Shown here piece by piece: positions 17,157-25,029 of a stretch of DNA of 64,000 nt. Origin of the DNA: Ferriphaselus sp. R-1 (GTDB lineage Bacteria; Pseudomonadota; Gammaproteobacteria; Burkholderiales; Gallionellaceae); assembly GCF_000746095.1 (NCBI RefSeq), contig NZ_JQKP01000001.1, positions 124,001 through 188,000 of the forward strand, written 5' to 3'. The notes below the pieces were generated by a model. The model saw nothing but the letters and a program-made list of their open reading frames with translations, did not search any database and was not told the DNA's origin. Each line of letters begins with the position of its first letter. The first letter of the stretch is position 1. The position numbers and the translations under genes were made by a program.

Positions 17157-17924
17157 ATGGGCAAGTTGCACTTAACCACAGCTGCGGTACAGCTGCCGCT
17201 GGCAGATTGCTCGACGTGCGTCTATCAGGCGAATTTTCTGCCCGAAGGCAAGTGCGTGCCGGGGGATACATGTGTGGTGGCGCAAAGTGGACGGCAGATT
17301 GACCGTTTCCTGCGCCGCCATCCTCACTTGGCGCAGGACTATCTGACGGACGACTTTTGGGAGCGGCGCGCCATTGCTGCACGCTATGCGCCGCTCGATG
17401 TTTTGCGTCAACTACCCCGTGACTCCGACGAGGCGGTGCGCCGAGTATTGGCGAGCCGCTTGCCGATAAATGAGTTGGAGGATTATTTGCATGATCCTGA
17501 TCGGGAAGTGCGCATGACCGTAGCCAACCGTGTGATTCCCGAACAGTTGTTGCGGCTGGTTCGGGATGAGGATTATTTGGTGCGTTTGCAAGTGGCGAAA
17601 CGCTTGCCGCATAGCCAGCTACGCCGTATGGCGGGGGATGTGGATTGGGAAGTGCGCAAGGAAGTGGCACGACGAATGCCTCCTTTTGCCCTAAGTTTGC
17701 TGATTAAGGATAGTGATGCCGAAGTCCGTCGTATTATTGCGGCGCGAGTGCTGCCCGATGATGCAGCCAAACTGTTGAAGGACGTTGATTGGGTGGTGCG
17801 TCTGGAAGCTGCACAACGCGCGCCGATAGATGTAATTGCCGAGTTAGTGGATGATGTCGAGCCCGATGTGCGCGCAACCGTGCGCCGACGATTGAACGAA
17901 TTCTTGCACGAGGATAATAAATGA
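17157..17924 (+). CDS. 4Fe-4S leucine-rich-repeat-variant (LRV) protein
   Basis: The 255-residue protein resembles the LRV protein of the Azotobacter nif cluster. A short N-terminal domain has four cysteines (C18, C21, C33, C39) that can hold a [4Fe-4S] cluster. About eight 24-residue helical repeats follow, each with a core such as DPDREVRMTVANRV, DEDYLVRLQVAKRL or DVDWEVRKEVARRM. Its function in nitrogen fixation is not established. It is the first intact gene after the sigma54 promoter at 16754, has an AAGAGG site, and its stop overlaps the next gene. Confidence 0.9.
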   Translation: MGKLHLTTAAVQLPLADCSTCVYQANFLPEGKCVPGDTCVVAQSGRQIDRFLRRHPHLAQDYLTDDFWERRAIAARYAPLDVLRQLPRDSDEAVRRVLASRLPINELEDYLHDPDREVRMTVANRVIPEQLLRLVRDEDYLVRLQVAKRLPHSQLRRMAGDVDWEVRKEVARRMPPFALSLLIKDSDAEVRRIIAARVLPDDAAKLLKDVDWVVRLEAAQRAPIDVIAELVDDVEPDVRATVRRRLNEFLHEDNK

Positions 17925-18886
17925 GTCTCTATACGATAGATGAGGCCACGCTGCTCAAGCTGGCTGCTGAGATTGAAGCCCTGCCACCCCGTCCTCATCA
18001 CAGTGCCTTGCTGGAAATTACCCAGCGCATCCGGCCCGGCTGTACGTTCAGTTATGCGCTCAACCGGGGTGGTTGGTATCGTCCCGGCGGGGTGATTGCG
18101 GAGGACGGTGAGCGTCTTGCCAGTAGTCTTGAAGTGTGGGCGAAAGCCGAGTTGGAGTCATGCGGCGGCGAAATGGAAGAGCTGGTCGAGCGCTATGCAG
18201 ACAGAGGCCTGCTGGTAACGCGTCACTCTGGTCGTACCCACTACTTTGTTGCCGCCTACGGCGTGGCTCCTACCGAATTTCTGCAGCTTGAAGTGGAAGA
18301 GTTGCAGGAGGTATTGGATCGTAAGCTCATTGATATCGAGCGGCCACCCCATGACTGGCAAGAGTTGACTGAACCGCTGCTGCCCGAGATGATTGAAGCC
18401 CAACCGGTGGGCGCGCCCCATTACCGATTCCGTCGTTTGCTCGACATGCGTCAGATTCTGGCTCGTGTCGCTTCGAATGATGGCCATACCGCAGGACTGA
18501 CGCGCTTGTTCTCAGAATGGCAGATGAGCAGCGCTGCGACGCGTGGTCACTTCAGCGACCATTGGATCGTGGCCTTGCGCGAGCATCAGGATCGTTATCG
18601 CAATCAAGTGCTGTCGGCAACCTTGGTGTCGCGTCAGTTGCGCCAACTCAAGCCCTTCCAGTGGAATAAGGAGTTGGCCGGTTTGGAGCTGGCTGCCCAG
18701 TTGCAGGCTTTTGATCGAGCCGCTGGCTACACTTCCGCTTGGTATTTCCATCTGGTGTCGGCAAAACTCACCCCGCCGGAGATCGCCTTCGCCTTGATTC
18801 GTGATCTGGACGCAGGTTTTAGCTATCTGCCGGATACGGAAGTGGCGTTGCTGCGCGGCTGGGTGGCAGCCCCCTACTCTGCCTGA
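17921..18886 (+). CDS. Unknown protein cotranscribed with LRV
   Basis: I do not recognise this 321-residue soluble protein. It has no signal peptide or membrane segment, is rich in Leu, Glu and Arg, and looks mostly helical. Notable segments are RPGCTFSYALNRGGWYRPGG, ATRGHFSDHWIVALREHQDRY and LTPPEIAFALIRDLDAGFSYLPDTE. There is no Cys cluster. It overlaps the LRV stop by 4 bases and ends just before the nifE promoter, so it should be NifA-regulated with LRV. An accessory role in nitrogenase maturation is an inference from position. Confidence 0.65.
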   Translation: MSLYTIDEATLLKLAAEIEALPPRPHHSALLEITQRIRPGCTFSYALNRGGWYRPGGVIAEDGERLASSLEVWAKAELESCGGEMEELVERYADRGLLVTRHSGRTHYFVAAYGVAPTEFLQLEVEELQEVLDRKLIDIERPPHDWQELTEPLLPEMIEAQPVGAPHYRFRRLLDMRQILARVASNDGHTAGLTRLFSEWQMSSAATRGHFSDHWIVALREHQDRYRNQVLSATLVSRQLRQLKPFQWNKELAGLELAAQLQAFDRAAGYTSAWYFHLVSAKLTPPEIAFALIRDLDAGFSYLPDTEVALLRGWVAAPYSA

Positions 18887-18908
18887 GATTGTTGCTCTTC
18901 TATCGTCT

Positions 18909-18924
18909 TGTCGTAAATGCGACA
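18909..18924. promoter_or_regulatory. NifA upstream activator sequence for nifEN
   Basis: TGT-CGTAAATGCG-ACA matches TGT-N10-ACA and extends to a near-perfect palindrome (CTTGTCG/CGACAAG). It is centred about 80 bases upstream of the predicted nifE transcript start near 18995. Confidence 0.85.
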
Positions 18925-18968
18925 AGACGAATTGAAATAAAATTCATGTAAATCAATGTGCTGATTCT

Positions 18969-18983
18969 TGGCACGTCAATTGC
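18969..18983 (+). promoter_or_regulatory. Sigma54 -24/-12 promoter for nifEN operon
   Basis: TGGCAC-GTCAA-TTGC, followed by A, is an exact consensus element. It is 35 bases upstream of the nifE start and 44 bases downstream of a NifA-type site. Confidence 0.94.
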
Positions 18984-19018
18984 AACGCTAGGCATGTCAT
19001 CACTTACGAGTGCCTGCC

Positions 19019-20425
19019 ATGCAAGCCAAAGACATTGCCGAACTGCTGAACGAGCCGGCCTGTACCCATAACAAGAAGGAGAAATCCGGTTGCGTGCGTC
19101 CCAAGCCGGGGGCGACGGCGGGTGGATGTTCGTTCGACGGGGCGCAGATCGCCTTGCTGCCCATCGCCGATGTGGCGCATATCGTGCACGGCCCCATCGC
19201 TTGCGCGGGTAGCTCCTGGGACAATCGCGGCACGCGCTCGTCCGGGCCGACACTGTATCGCATCGGTATGACCACCGACCTCACCGAGCAGGATGTCATC
19301 ATGGGGCGCGGCGAGAAGCGGCTGTTCCATGCCATCAAACAGGCCGTCGATAGCTACGCGCCGAAAGCGGTGTTCATCTACAACACCTGCGTCCCCGCGC
19401 TCACCGGCGACGACATCAGCGCGGTATGCAAGGCTGCTGCCGAGAAGACCGGCGTGCCGGTGGTGCCGGTGGACTGTGCCGGTTTTTACGGTACCAAGAA
19501 TCTGGGCAACCGTATCGCGGGCGAGGCGATGTTTAAATACGTGGTGGGCACGGCGGAGCCTTTGCCGCTGTTGCCGGAGCAGCAACGCCCCGGCATCACC
19601 GTGCACGACGTGAACCTCATCGGCGAATACAACATCGCGGGCGAATTCTGGAATGTGCTGCCGCTGTTCGACGAACTCGGCCTGCGCATCCTGTGCACCC
19701 TGTCCGGCGATGCGCGCTTCCATGATGTGCAGACCATGCACCGCGCCGAAGCCGACATGGTGGTGTGCGCCAAGGCCTTGCTCAATGTGGCGCGCAAGCT
19801 GGAAACCGATTACAAGATCCCGTTCTTCGAGGGCAGCTTCTACGGCGTGACCGACACCTCGCAAGCCTTCCGCGATTTCGCCCGCCTGCTCAAAGACTCG
19901 TCATTGACTGAACGCACGGAGGCGCTCATCGCGCGCGAGGAGGCCAAGATCAATGCTGAACTCGAACCTTGGCGCGAAAAGCTGCGCGATAAACGTGTGC
20001 TGCTCTACACCGGCGGTGTGAAGTCGTGGTCCATCGTGTCCGCCTTGCAGGATCTGGGGCTGGAAGTCGTCGCCACCGGTACCAATAAATCCACCGAAGA
20101 AGACAAGGCGCGTATCCGCGAGATCATGGGCGAAAAGACCAAAATGATCACCGACGGCAGCCCCAAGGCGCTGCTCGGGGTGGTGAAGGAATACCAGGCG
20201 GACATCCTGATTGCCGGTGGTCGCAACATGTACACCGCACTAAAAGCAAAGTTGCCATTCTTGGATATCAACCAGGAACGCGAATTTGGCTACGAAGGCT
20301 ACAGCGGCATGACCGAGCTGGCGCGGCAACTGGCACTGACGTTGCAGAGTCCCGTGTGGCAAGCAGTGCGAAAACCCGCGCCGTGGGCGAAGTCGGGCGT
20401 GCCGGGTGTGGAGTTGGGGGCGTGA
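19019..20425 (+). CDS. nifE: FeMo-co scaffold protein NifE
   Basis: Alpha subunit of the NifE2N2 scaffold on which the NifB cofactor matures to FeMo-co. The 468-residue protein keeps the family's cluster-region motifs: [11 protein letters not shown] near the N-terminus, [19 protein letters not shown], and [15 protein letters not shown], then [10 protein letters not shown] and [12 protein letters not shown]. The ATG at 19019 is chosen over a GTG at 19010 because [10 protein letters not shown] is the usual NifE start. It is first in the operon with nifN and nifX. A family-C repeat separates it from nifN. Confidence 0.97.
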   Translation: MQAKDIAELLNEPACTHNKKEKSGCVRPKPGATAGGCSFDGAQIALLPIADVAHIVHGPIACAGSSWDNRGTRSSGPTLYRIGMTTDLTEQDVIMGRGEKRLFHAIKQAVDSYAPKAVFIYNTCVPALTGDDISAVCKAAAEKTGVPVVPVDCAGFYGTKNLGNRIAGEAMFKYVVGTAEPLPLLPEQQRPGITVHDVNLIGEYNIAGEFWNVLPLFDELGLRILCTLSGDARFHDVQTMHRAEADMVVCAKALLNVARKLETDYKIPFFEGSFYGVTDTSQAFRDFARLLKDSSLTERTEALIAREEAKINAELEPWREKLRDKRVLLYTGGVKSWSIVSALQDLGLEVVATGTNKSTEEDKARIREIMGEKTKMITDGSPKALLGVVKEYQADILIAGGRNMYTALKAKLPFLDINQEREFGYEGYSGMTELARQLALTLQSPVWQAVRKPAPWAKSGVPGVELGA

Positions 20426-20449
20426 TGATGTGCGACAACTTATTTGGCA

Positions 20450-20500
20450 TGGGTAGGGTGGGCAGGGTTTGTCTGCCCACGCGGTATCGAAACTGCGCGG
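20450..20500. repeat. Inverted repeat, family C, between nifE and nifN
   Basis: GGTAGGGTGGGCAGGGTTTGTCTGCCCACGCGG is split here as arms GTGGGCAG and CTGCCCAC around a short loop. It is a shorter version of the element at 8688-8768, followed by a piece of a family-A arm (GCGGGAATGACGGC). It occupies most of the 99-base gap. Confidence 0.75.
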
Positions 20501-20524
20501 GAATGACGGCGGAGGGAGTCTGAC

Positions 20525-22075
20525 ATGGCTGAGATACTGAAGCGTAACAAAGCACTTGCGGTGAATCCGCTCAAGGCCAGCCAACCGGTGGGTGCTTCGC
20601 TGGCTTTCCTTGGCATCAACAAAGCGATTCCGATGATGCACGGTTCGCAGGGCTGCACTGCCTTTGGCAAGGTGTATTTCGTGCGCCATTTCCGCGAGCC
20701 CATTCCCTTGCAGACCACGGCGATGGATCAGGTCTCGACCGTGATGAATGCGGATGAGAATGTGATCGAAGGTTTGAAGGCGGTCTGCGAGAAGAGCAAG
20801 CCTGCACTGATCGGTTTGCCGACGACGGGTCTATCCGAGACGCAGGGCACGGACATCAAACGGTTGGTGAAGGATTTCTATACCAAGCATCCCGAGTACG
20901 CGCACATCCCCGTGGTGCCGGTGAATACGCCGGATTTCACGGGGTGTCTCGAAAGTGGTTATGCGCTGGCGGTTAAATCCATCTTGGAGGTGTTAATTCT
21001 GGGCGTTCCCTCACCCCAGCCCTCTCCCGGGGGGAGAGGGAGTCTGGTCGGCAAGCGCAAGAAGCAAGTCAACGTCCTCGCGGGTTCATTCCTCACGCCC
21101 GGCGACATCGAGCACATCAAGGAGTTGATCGAAGCCTTCGGTCTGCGTCCGCTGGTGTTGCCGGACATCGGCGATTCGCTCGATGGTCATCTCACCGAGA
21201 TGGAAAGTTCGCCGCTTACCGTGGGTGGCACGCCGGTGGGCGACATCGCCAGCATGGGCGAGTCCATCGCCACGCTGGTATTAGGCAGTTCGCTGTATGA
21301 CGCGGCCGATTTCCTCAAGGGGCAGTCGGGCGTGCCGGACTACCGCTTCGATGCGCTGATGGGCTTGGATGCTGTGGATGCGTTCGTCGCCGCGCTGGCC
21401 GAGATCAGCGGCAAGCCGGTGCCGGAGAAGATAGCCCGCCAGCGGGCGCAGTTGCAGGACGCGATGGTGGACTCGCACTTCATGCTGGGCTTTGCGCGCG
21501 TCGCCATCGCCGCTGATCCTGATCTGCTTTATGGCTATGCCCAGTTGCTCAGCGGGATGGGCGGCGAAGTGGTGGCGGCGGTCACGCCCGCCCGTGCCGC
21601 CATCCTGAGTCAGGTTCCGGCAGCGCAGGTCGCCATCGGCGATCTGGAAGACCTCGAACACGCCGCGCGCAAGGCCGGTGCGCAACTCGTCATCAGCAAC
21701 TCGCATGCGGTGGAGACCGCGCGCCGCTTGGGCGTGCCGCTGCTGCGTGCCGGTTTCCCGCAATTCGACCTGCTGGGCGGCTACCAGCGCCTGTGGGTGG
21801 GCTATCGCGGCACGCGGCAGACGCTGTTCGACTTGGCCAATCTGCTGGTCGAACACGGGCATCACGAGCCAGCCCCTTACGTTTCCATCTACAACCAGCG
21901 AACAGGAGATGCTGCGCATTTCCCCCACCCTAACCCTGATGGAACTACTAGCCATTCGACTAAGCCCGCAAGCGGGCAAGTCGCTGGTTATCCCCCGGTG
22001 GGAGAGGGGACGAACGTGAAAAGCAATATGGGAGATCCTTGCCATGCGGCATCTGCGGCTGGTCAGACCCATTGA
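20525..22075 (+). CDS. nifN: FeMo-co scaffold protein NifN with repeat-derived insert and tail
   Basis: Beta subunit of NifEN. The 516-residue product is longer than the roughly 440-460 usual for NifN. Normal motifs include [49 protein letters not shown] and [18 protein letters not shown]. Near residues 159-172 the palindromic family-B repeat (21006-21045) is read in frame as [14 protein letters not shown] between the substrate domain and [15 protein letters not shown]. After [11 protein letters not shown] the last 50 or so residues are low-complexity and appear to derive from another decayed repeat copy (about 21920-22012). Function is plausible because both lie outside known cluster contacts. 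Confidence 0.92.
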   Translation: MAEILKRNKALAVNPLKASQPVGASLAFLGINKAIPMMHGSQGCTAFGKVYFVRHFREPIPLQTTAMDQVSTVMNADENVIEGLKAVCEKSKPALIGLPTTGLSETQGTDIKRLVKDFYTKHPEYAHIPVVPVNTPDFTGCLESGYALAVKSILEVLILGVPSPQPSPGGRGSLVGKRKKQVNVLAGSFLTPGDIEHIKELIEAFGLRPLVLPDIGDSLDGHLTEMESSPLTVGGTPVGDIASMGESIATLVLGSSLYDAADFLKGQSGVPDYRFDALMGLDAVDAFVAALAEISGKPVPEKIARQRAQLQDAMVDSHFMLGFARVAIAADPDLLYGYAQLLSGMGGEVVAAVTPARAAILSQVPAAQVAIGDLEDLEHAARKAGAQLVISNSHAVETARRLGVPLLRAGFPQFDLLGGYQRLWVGYRGTRQTLFDLANLLVEHGHHEPAPYVSIYNQRTGDAAHFPHPNPDGTTSHSTKPASGQVAGYPPVGEGTNVKSNMGDPCHAASAAGQTH

Positions 22076-22085
22076 GGAGTCAAGT

Positions 22086-22499
22086 ATGAGTGTGAAGATC
22101 GCCTTTGCAACGAGCGACCGCCGCGCGGTGAATCAGCACTTCGGTGCGGCGGAAGCCTTCGCCATCTACGAGCTGGATGAAAGTTCTGCCCGCTTGGTCG
22201 AGGTGGCTGAGTTCATCGAGACCGCGATGGATGGGCATGAAGGGAAACTCGCCGCCAAGATCGAGCTGCTGCTGGATTGCGCGGCGGTGTATTGCAACGC
22301 GGCGGGTGCCTCCGCCATCCAGCAATTGCTGGCCAAGGGCATCCAGCCGATGCGGGTGGACGAAGGTTCGGCGATCGAGGTGTTGTTGAGCGGGCTGCAA
22401 AAGAATCTGGTCAGCGACACCCCCGTGTGGTTGGCGAAGCATCTTAAAAAACAGTCGGACAGCAGCCGTTTTTCGGACGATGAGGCGTGGCAGGAATGA
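22086..22499 (+). CDS. nifX: NifX, FeMo-co precursor carrier
   Basis: Small cofactor-binding protein of the NafY/NifB-C superfamily that shuttles NifB-co or VK-cluster to NifEN. The 137 residues start KIAFATSDRRAVNQHFGAAEAFAIYEL and contain LLLDCAAVYCNAAGASAIQQLLAKGIQPMRV, typical of NifX. The ATG at 22086 is preceded by a GAGGAG site and lies 10 bases after nifN. The stop overlaps the start of the RseC-like gene. Confidence 0.94.
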   Translation: MSVKIAFATSDRRAVNQHFGAAEAFAIYELDESSARLVEVAEFIETAMDGHEGKLAAKIELLLDCAAVYCNAAGASAIQQLLAKGIQPMRVDEGSAIEVLLSGLQKNLVSDTPVWLAKHLKKQSDSSRFSDDEAWQE

Positions 22500-22915
22500 T
22501 AGAGACCTCCGCCCGTGTAGTGTCTGTCGAGTCCGGCGTGGTGAGGATAGAACCCACTACGCAGTCGGGTTGCGGTGGCTGCAAGTCGCGCAGCAGCTGC
22601 GGCGTGTCGGGCTTGGCCAAGTATTTTTCCAATAGCCGCCAAGCGATAGCGATCCGTTGCGATGTCCCCGTCGAGTTAGGCGAAGAGTTGCAGTTGCGCA
22701 TGAGTGAAGGCGATCTGTTCAAGGCCGGGCTGTTCGCTTATCTGTTGCCCAGTGTGTTGGCGCTGGTCGGGGCAGGGATGGTCACCTCATTCGGCGGCGG
22801 CGATGCTGCGGCCGTAGTGGGAGCCGTCGCTGGATTTGTCCTCGCTTTTTTGCTTACCCGTGTGACCGGCTGGACCCCTTCTTTGTCGGCACACAAATCT
22901 CATCATTCAACCTAA
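22496..22915 (+). CDS. RseC/MucC-like redox-associated membrane protein
   Basis: The 139-residue protein has an N-terminal beta domain with a Cys set (SGCGGCKSRSSCGVSG, about residues 26-41) and two adjacent membrane segments (FAYLLPSVLALVGAGMV and AAVVGAVAGFVLAFLL), the RseC architecture. RseC-family members accompany Rnf/Rsx complexes and SoxR reduction. Placed between nifX and the DUF269 gene with an ATGA overlap, it may link an Rnf-type electron supply to nitrogenase. An rnf cluster lies at the window's end. Confidence 0.82.
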   Translation: MIETSARVVSVESGVVRIEPTTQSGCGGCKSRSSCGVSGLAKYFSNSRQAIAIRCDVPVELGEELQLRMSEGDLFKAGLFAYLLPSVLALVGAGMVTSFGGGDAAAVVGAVAGFVLAFLLTRVTGWTPSLSAHKSHHST

Positions 22916-22926
22916 GGAGTAACACC

Positions 22927-23388
22927 ATGAACCAGGCAGTTGAGCAAGACCCGTTGTTGAGCACCGATTTCATCAAGGAGATGGTCAAGCAGATGCGCGC
23001 GGTAGATAGCTACGGCACGTATGACGGCTGGCCGGTGGAGCGCATTCTTGCGCCGTACGTGTTGACCAAGGAGCAGCGTCGCGCCATCCCCGTGATCGGT
23101 GATCCGGACGAAGTGCTGCTGGCGCGCATCAAGGCGTTCTACAACGCGATTGCCTCCTTGATCGAAAAGGAGTGCGGCCTGATGGCGATCCCGATGATCA
23201 ATATCACGCATGAAGGTTTCGGTCGCGCAGTCATCACCGTAGGCAAGCTGGTGGTAATGGATCGTACCTTGCGTGACGTGCATCGCTACGGTTTCGAGAG
23301 CCTGTCCAAGATGAAGGATGAGGCCGACAAGCTGTTGTCGGTGGCCTTGGGCTTGGTGGGCAAGTATCCCGAAGTGGCCGGGCTTTAG
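22927..23388 (+). CDS. NifX-associated nitrogen-fixation protein (DUF269)
   Basis: The 153-residue protein matches the DUF269 family that almost always follows nifX: FIKEMVKQMRAVDSYGTYDGWPVERILAPYVLT, then IEKECGLMAIPMINITHEGFGRAVITVGKLVVMDRTLRDVHRYGF. It is related to the NafY core and may act in cofactor handling, but the role is not proven. It is preceded by an AAGGAG site. A heptamer tandem repeat begins three bases after its stop codon. Confidence 0.92.
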   Translation: MNQAVEQDPLLSTDFIKEMVKQMRAVDSYGTYDGWPVERILAPYVLTKEQRRAIPVIGDPDEVLLARIKAFYNAIASLIEKECGLMAIPMINITHEGFGRAVITVGKLVVMDRTLRDVHRYGFESLSKMKDEADKLLSVALGLVGKYPEVAGL

Positions 23389-23390
23389 AA

Positions 23391-23488
23391 GACGTAAGAC
23401 GTAAGACGTAAGACGTAAGACGTAAGACGTAAGACGTAAGACGTAAGACGTAAGACGTAAGACGTAAGACGTAAGACGTAAGACGTAA
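23391..23488. repeat. Tandem array, 14 perfect GACGTAA heptamers
   Basis: Fourteen uninterrupted copies of GACGTAA run from 23391 to 23488. A single inverted unit (TTACGTC) lies at 23523-23529 before the next gene. It sits in the 167-base gap inside the nifX-fdxB transcript. The unit contains a TAA, so read-through is closed in one frame. A 3-copy relative with the same flanks is at 53850-53870. Confidence 0.97.
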
Positions 23489-23555
23489 GTTTATAGGGTG
23501 GTTTTGGGTGCCAACTTGTAACTTACGTCTTCCAACTAACCAATGGAGTAAGAAA

Positions 23556-23768
23556 ATGACCGAAGACGAGTTGAAGGCGCTCGACAAGGAAGTCAGGAAG
23601 CTGAAGCGCATTTCCAGCGAATGGGCTTCGCAGTTGCACGATCTGGTCGAGGATAAATTGCCCGCAGGGTATGAGCAGATCCCCGCGATCGCACAGTCAA
23701 CCTATGACGCCTGCGCAGCGTGGGCAGCGGCAAGCGAGAAGCTGGCTGCCGCACAGAAAGGAGCTTGA
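23556..23768 (+). CDS. CCE_0567-type small helical protein (DUF683)
   Basis: The 70-residue protein forms two predicted helices (DELKALDKEVRKLKRISSEWASQLHDLVED and YDACAAWAAASEKLAAAQK) joined by LPAGYEQIPAIAQ. It matches the DUF683 family that lies between the DUF269 gene and fdxB in most nif clusters. Its cyanobacterial member binds metal, but function is unknown. A GGAG-like site precedes the ATG. It is separated from DUF269 by the heptamer array. Confidence 0.9.
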   Translation: MTEDELKALDKEVRKLKRISSEWASQLHDLVEDKLPAGYEQIPAIAQSTYDACAAWAAASEKLAAAQKGA

Positions 23769-23770
23769 GC

Positions 23771-24061
23771 ATGGAACCGATTACCGGAATCACGCGGGGT
23801 GGCACCGCCTACACGCCGACTTTTCTGACGGCACTCGATCAAAGTACCTGTATCGGCTGTGGCCGCTGTTACAAGGTGTGTCCGCGTGATGTGTTCGAAC
23901 TGTTGGAGCGCGACGAGGACGACGAGGCCTATGACGAGGATGAGGACAACGCGATGGTGATGTCGATCGCCAATGCCATGGACTGTATCGGCTGCGGCTC
24001 CTGCGCGCGCGTCTGCCCCAAGCAGTGTCATACCCATCAACCTCTGCCTGCTGGAGCCTGA
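23771..24061 (+). CDS. fdxB: Nif-specific ferredoxin III (FdxB)
   Basis: Bacterial 2x[4Fe-4S] ferredoxin of 96 residues. The first ligand set is CIGCGRCYKVCP, the second CIGCGSCARVCPKQC, with a highly acidic insert (ERDEDDEAYDEDEDN) between, typical of FdxB. The N-terminal GITRGGTAYTPTFL is also characteristic. It probably donates electrons for FeMo-co assembly. It is spaced 2 bases after DUF683 and 2 before the next ferredoxin gene. Confidence 0.94.
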   Translation: MEPITGITRGGTAYTPTFLTALDQSTCIGCGRCYKVCPRDVFELLERDEDDEAYDEDEDNAMVMSIANAMDCIGCGSCARVCPKQCHTHQPLPAGA

Positions 24062-24063
24062 TC

Positions 24064-24387
24064 ATGCCTAAACCGTTGCGACATGTATTCGTTTGTTCCC
24101 AATCACGCCCACCCGGACATCCGCGCGGCTCATGTGGTCAAAAAGGCTGTCGCGAAGTCGTGGATGAATTCACGCGGCAGTGGCAACAGCGCCAATTGTT
24201 CACGCAAGTGGCGGTCACCCCGACGGGCTGTCTGGGGCCTTGCGGAATGGGGCCTAGCGTGCTGGTCTATCCCGAAGGGGTGATGTATGGCAACGTCACT
24301 GTGGCGGATGTGAGCGAGATATTCGAGCAGCATCTGCTGGGTGGTCAGCCGGTCGAGCGGCTCATCGTTCCCCCTGCGATATGGTAG
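24064..24387 (+). CDS. Thioredoxin-like [2Fe-2S] ferredoxin
   Basis: The 107-residue protein shows the pattern of thioredoxin-fold 2Fe-2S ferredoxins (Shethna FeSI/Clostridium pasteurianum type): HVFVCSQSRPPGHPRGSCGQKG with the first ligands, then TPTGCLGPCGMGPSVLVYPEGVMYGNVTVADV with the C-X3-C pair. Such proteins are found in nif clusters and interact with nitrogenase. It starts 2 bases after fdxB, and its end overlaps the following unknown gene by 7 bases. Confidence 0.9.
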   Translation: MPKPLRHVFVCSQSRPPGHPRGSCGQKGCREVVDEFTRQWQQRQLFTQVAVTPTGCLGPCGMGPSVLVYPEGVMYGNVTVADVSEIFEQHLLGGQPVERLIVPPAIW

Positions 24388-24749
24388 ATGCGATGCAGCC
24401 GCTGCCTTTGGAGTTGCAAGGCCTGGCCGAGCGAGTCGTGCAGGCTTTGCAGCAGGAGGCCGTGAAATTCGCGCCGAGCGATGCCACGCCGCAGATCGCT
24501 CTGGCTGCGGTTCAGTTTACCCCGGTCATTGATCCCGGCAATCAACTGCCGGGGTATCAAGGTGTGTGGCGGAATGCGCGCAACGACCGCTGCGGTGTGA
24601 TGACGATCAACAGCGATCACAGCGTGTATGCTGAGTATGACCTGTTCTGTCCGCACCCGCGCGACGAGCGCTGGTTCGTTGAAATGGTGACGGTGTGGGG
24701 GCGCGGGGGTGACTTGCGCAGTGAGCCAAGCTTGATTCCGAACGTGTGA
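24381..24749 (+). CDS. Unknown nif-linked protein
   Basis: I do not recognise this 122-residue soluble protein. An N-terminal helix (LELQGLAERVVQALQQEAVKF) is followed by a beta-rich part with GYQGVWRNARNDRCGVMTINSDHSVYAEYDLFCPHPRDERWFVEMVTVWG. Two Cys are present. Another ATG at 24393 is possible. The overlap with the ferredoxin gene and tight spacing to the NifZ-like gene place it in the same transcript, so a nif accessory role is inferred. Confidence 0.65.
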   Translation: MVDAMQPLPLELQGLAERVVQALQQEAVKFAPSDATPQIALAAVQFTPVIDPGNQLPGYQGVWRNARNDRCGVMTINSDHSVYAEYDLFCPHPRDERWFVEMVTVWGRGGDLRSEPSLIPNV

Positions 24750-24757
24750 GGTGTGCA

Positions 24758-25027
24758 GTGAGTAGATTCCAAATGGGTGACATGGTGTTCGCGGCGCATG
24801 ATCTGTACAACGAGTCGCTGGAAGAAACCGGCGAGAGCAGCATCCCCGGCATCGAGCCGGATGCTTTGCTGGCGGCGGCAGGTACGCGCGGCGTGGTGGT
24901 CAACGTCGGCCATGCGCAAGAGATGCCGAACGAAGAGATCTATCTGGTGCGTTTCGAGATGGATGCGGACGGTACGTTGGCTGAACCCATTGGCTGTCTG
25001 AGCGACGAGTTGACCGGTCTCAATTAG
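24758..25027 (+). CDS. NifZ-like single-domain protein
   Basis: The 89-residue protein has the NifZ barrel pattern: GDMVFAAHDLYNE, SIPGIEPDALLAAAGTRGVVVNVGHAQEMPNEEIYLVRFEMDADG. It corresponds to one domain of the 152-residue NifZ at 4069-4527. The likely start is GTG at 24758, with ATG at 24773 an alternative. It is separated by 2 bases from the SagB-like gene, suggesting coupling. It might serve P-cluster or related cluster maturation, or have moved to a new partner. Confidence 0.78.
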   Translation: MSRFQMGDMVFAAHDLYNESLEETGESSIPGIEPDALLAAAGTRGVVVNVGHAQEMPNEEIYLVRFEMDADGTLAEPIGCLSDELTGLN

Positions 25028-25029
25028 CA

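Noticed and set aside
23391-23488. Tandem repeats as a CRISPR array
   Set aside because: The units are 7 bases with no spacers, and no cas genes are near.
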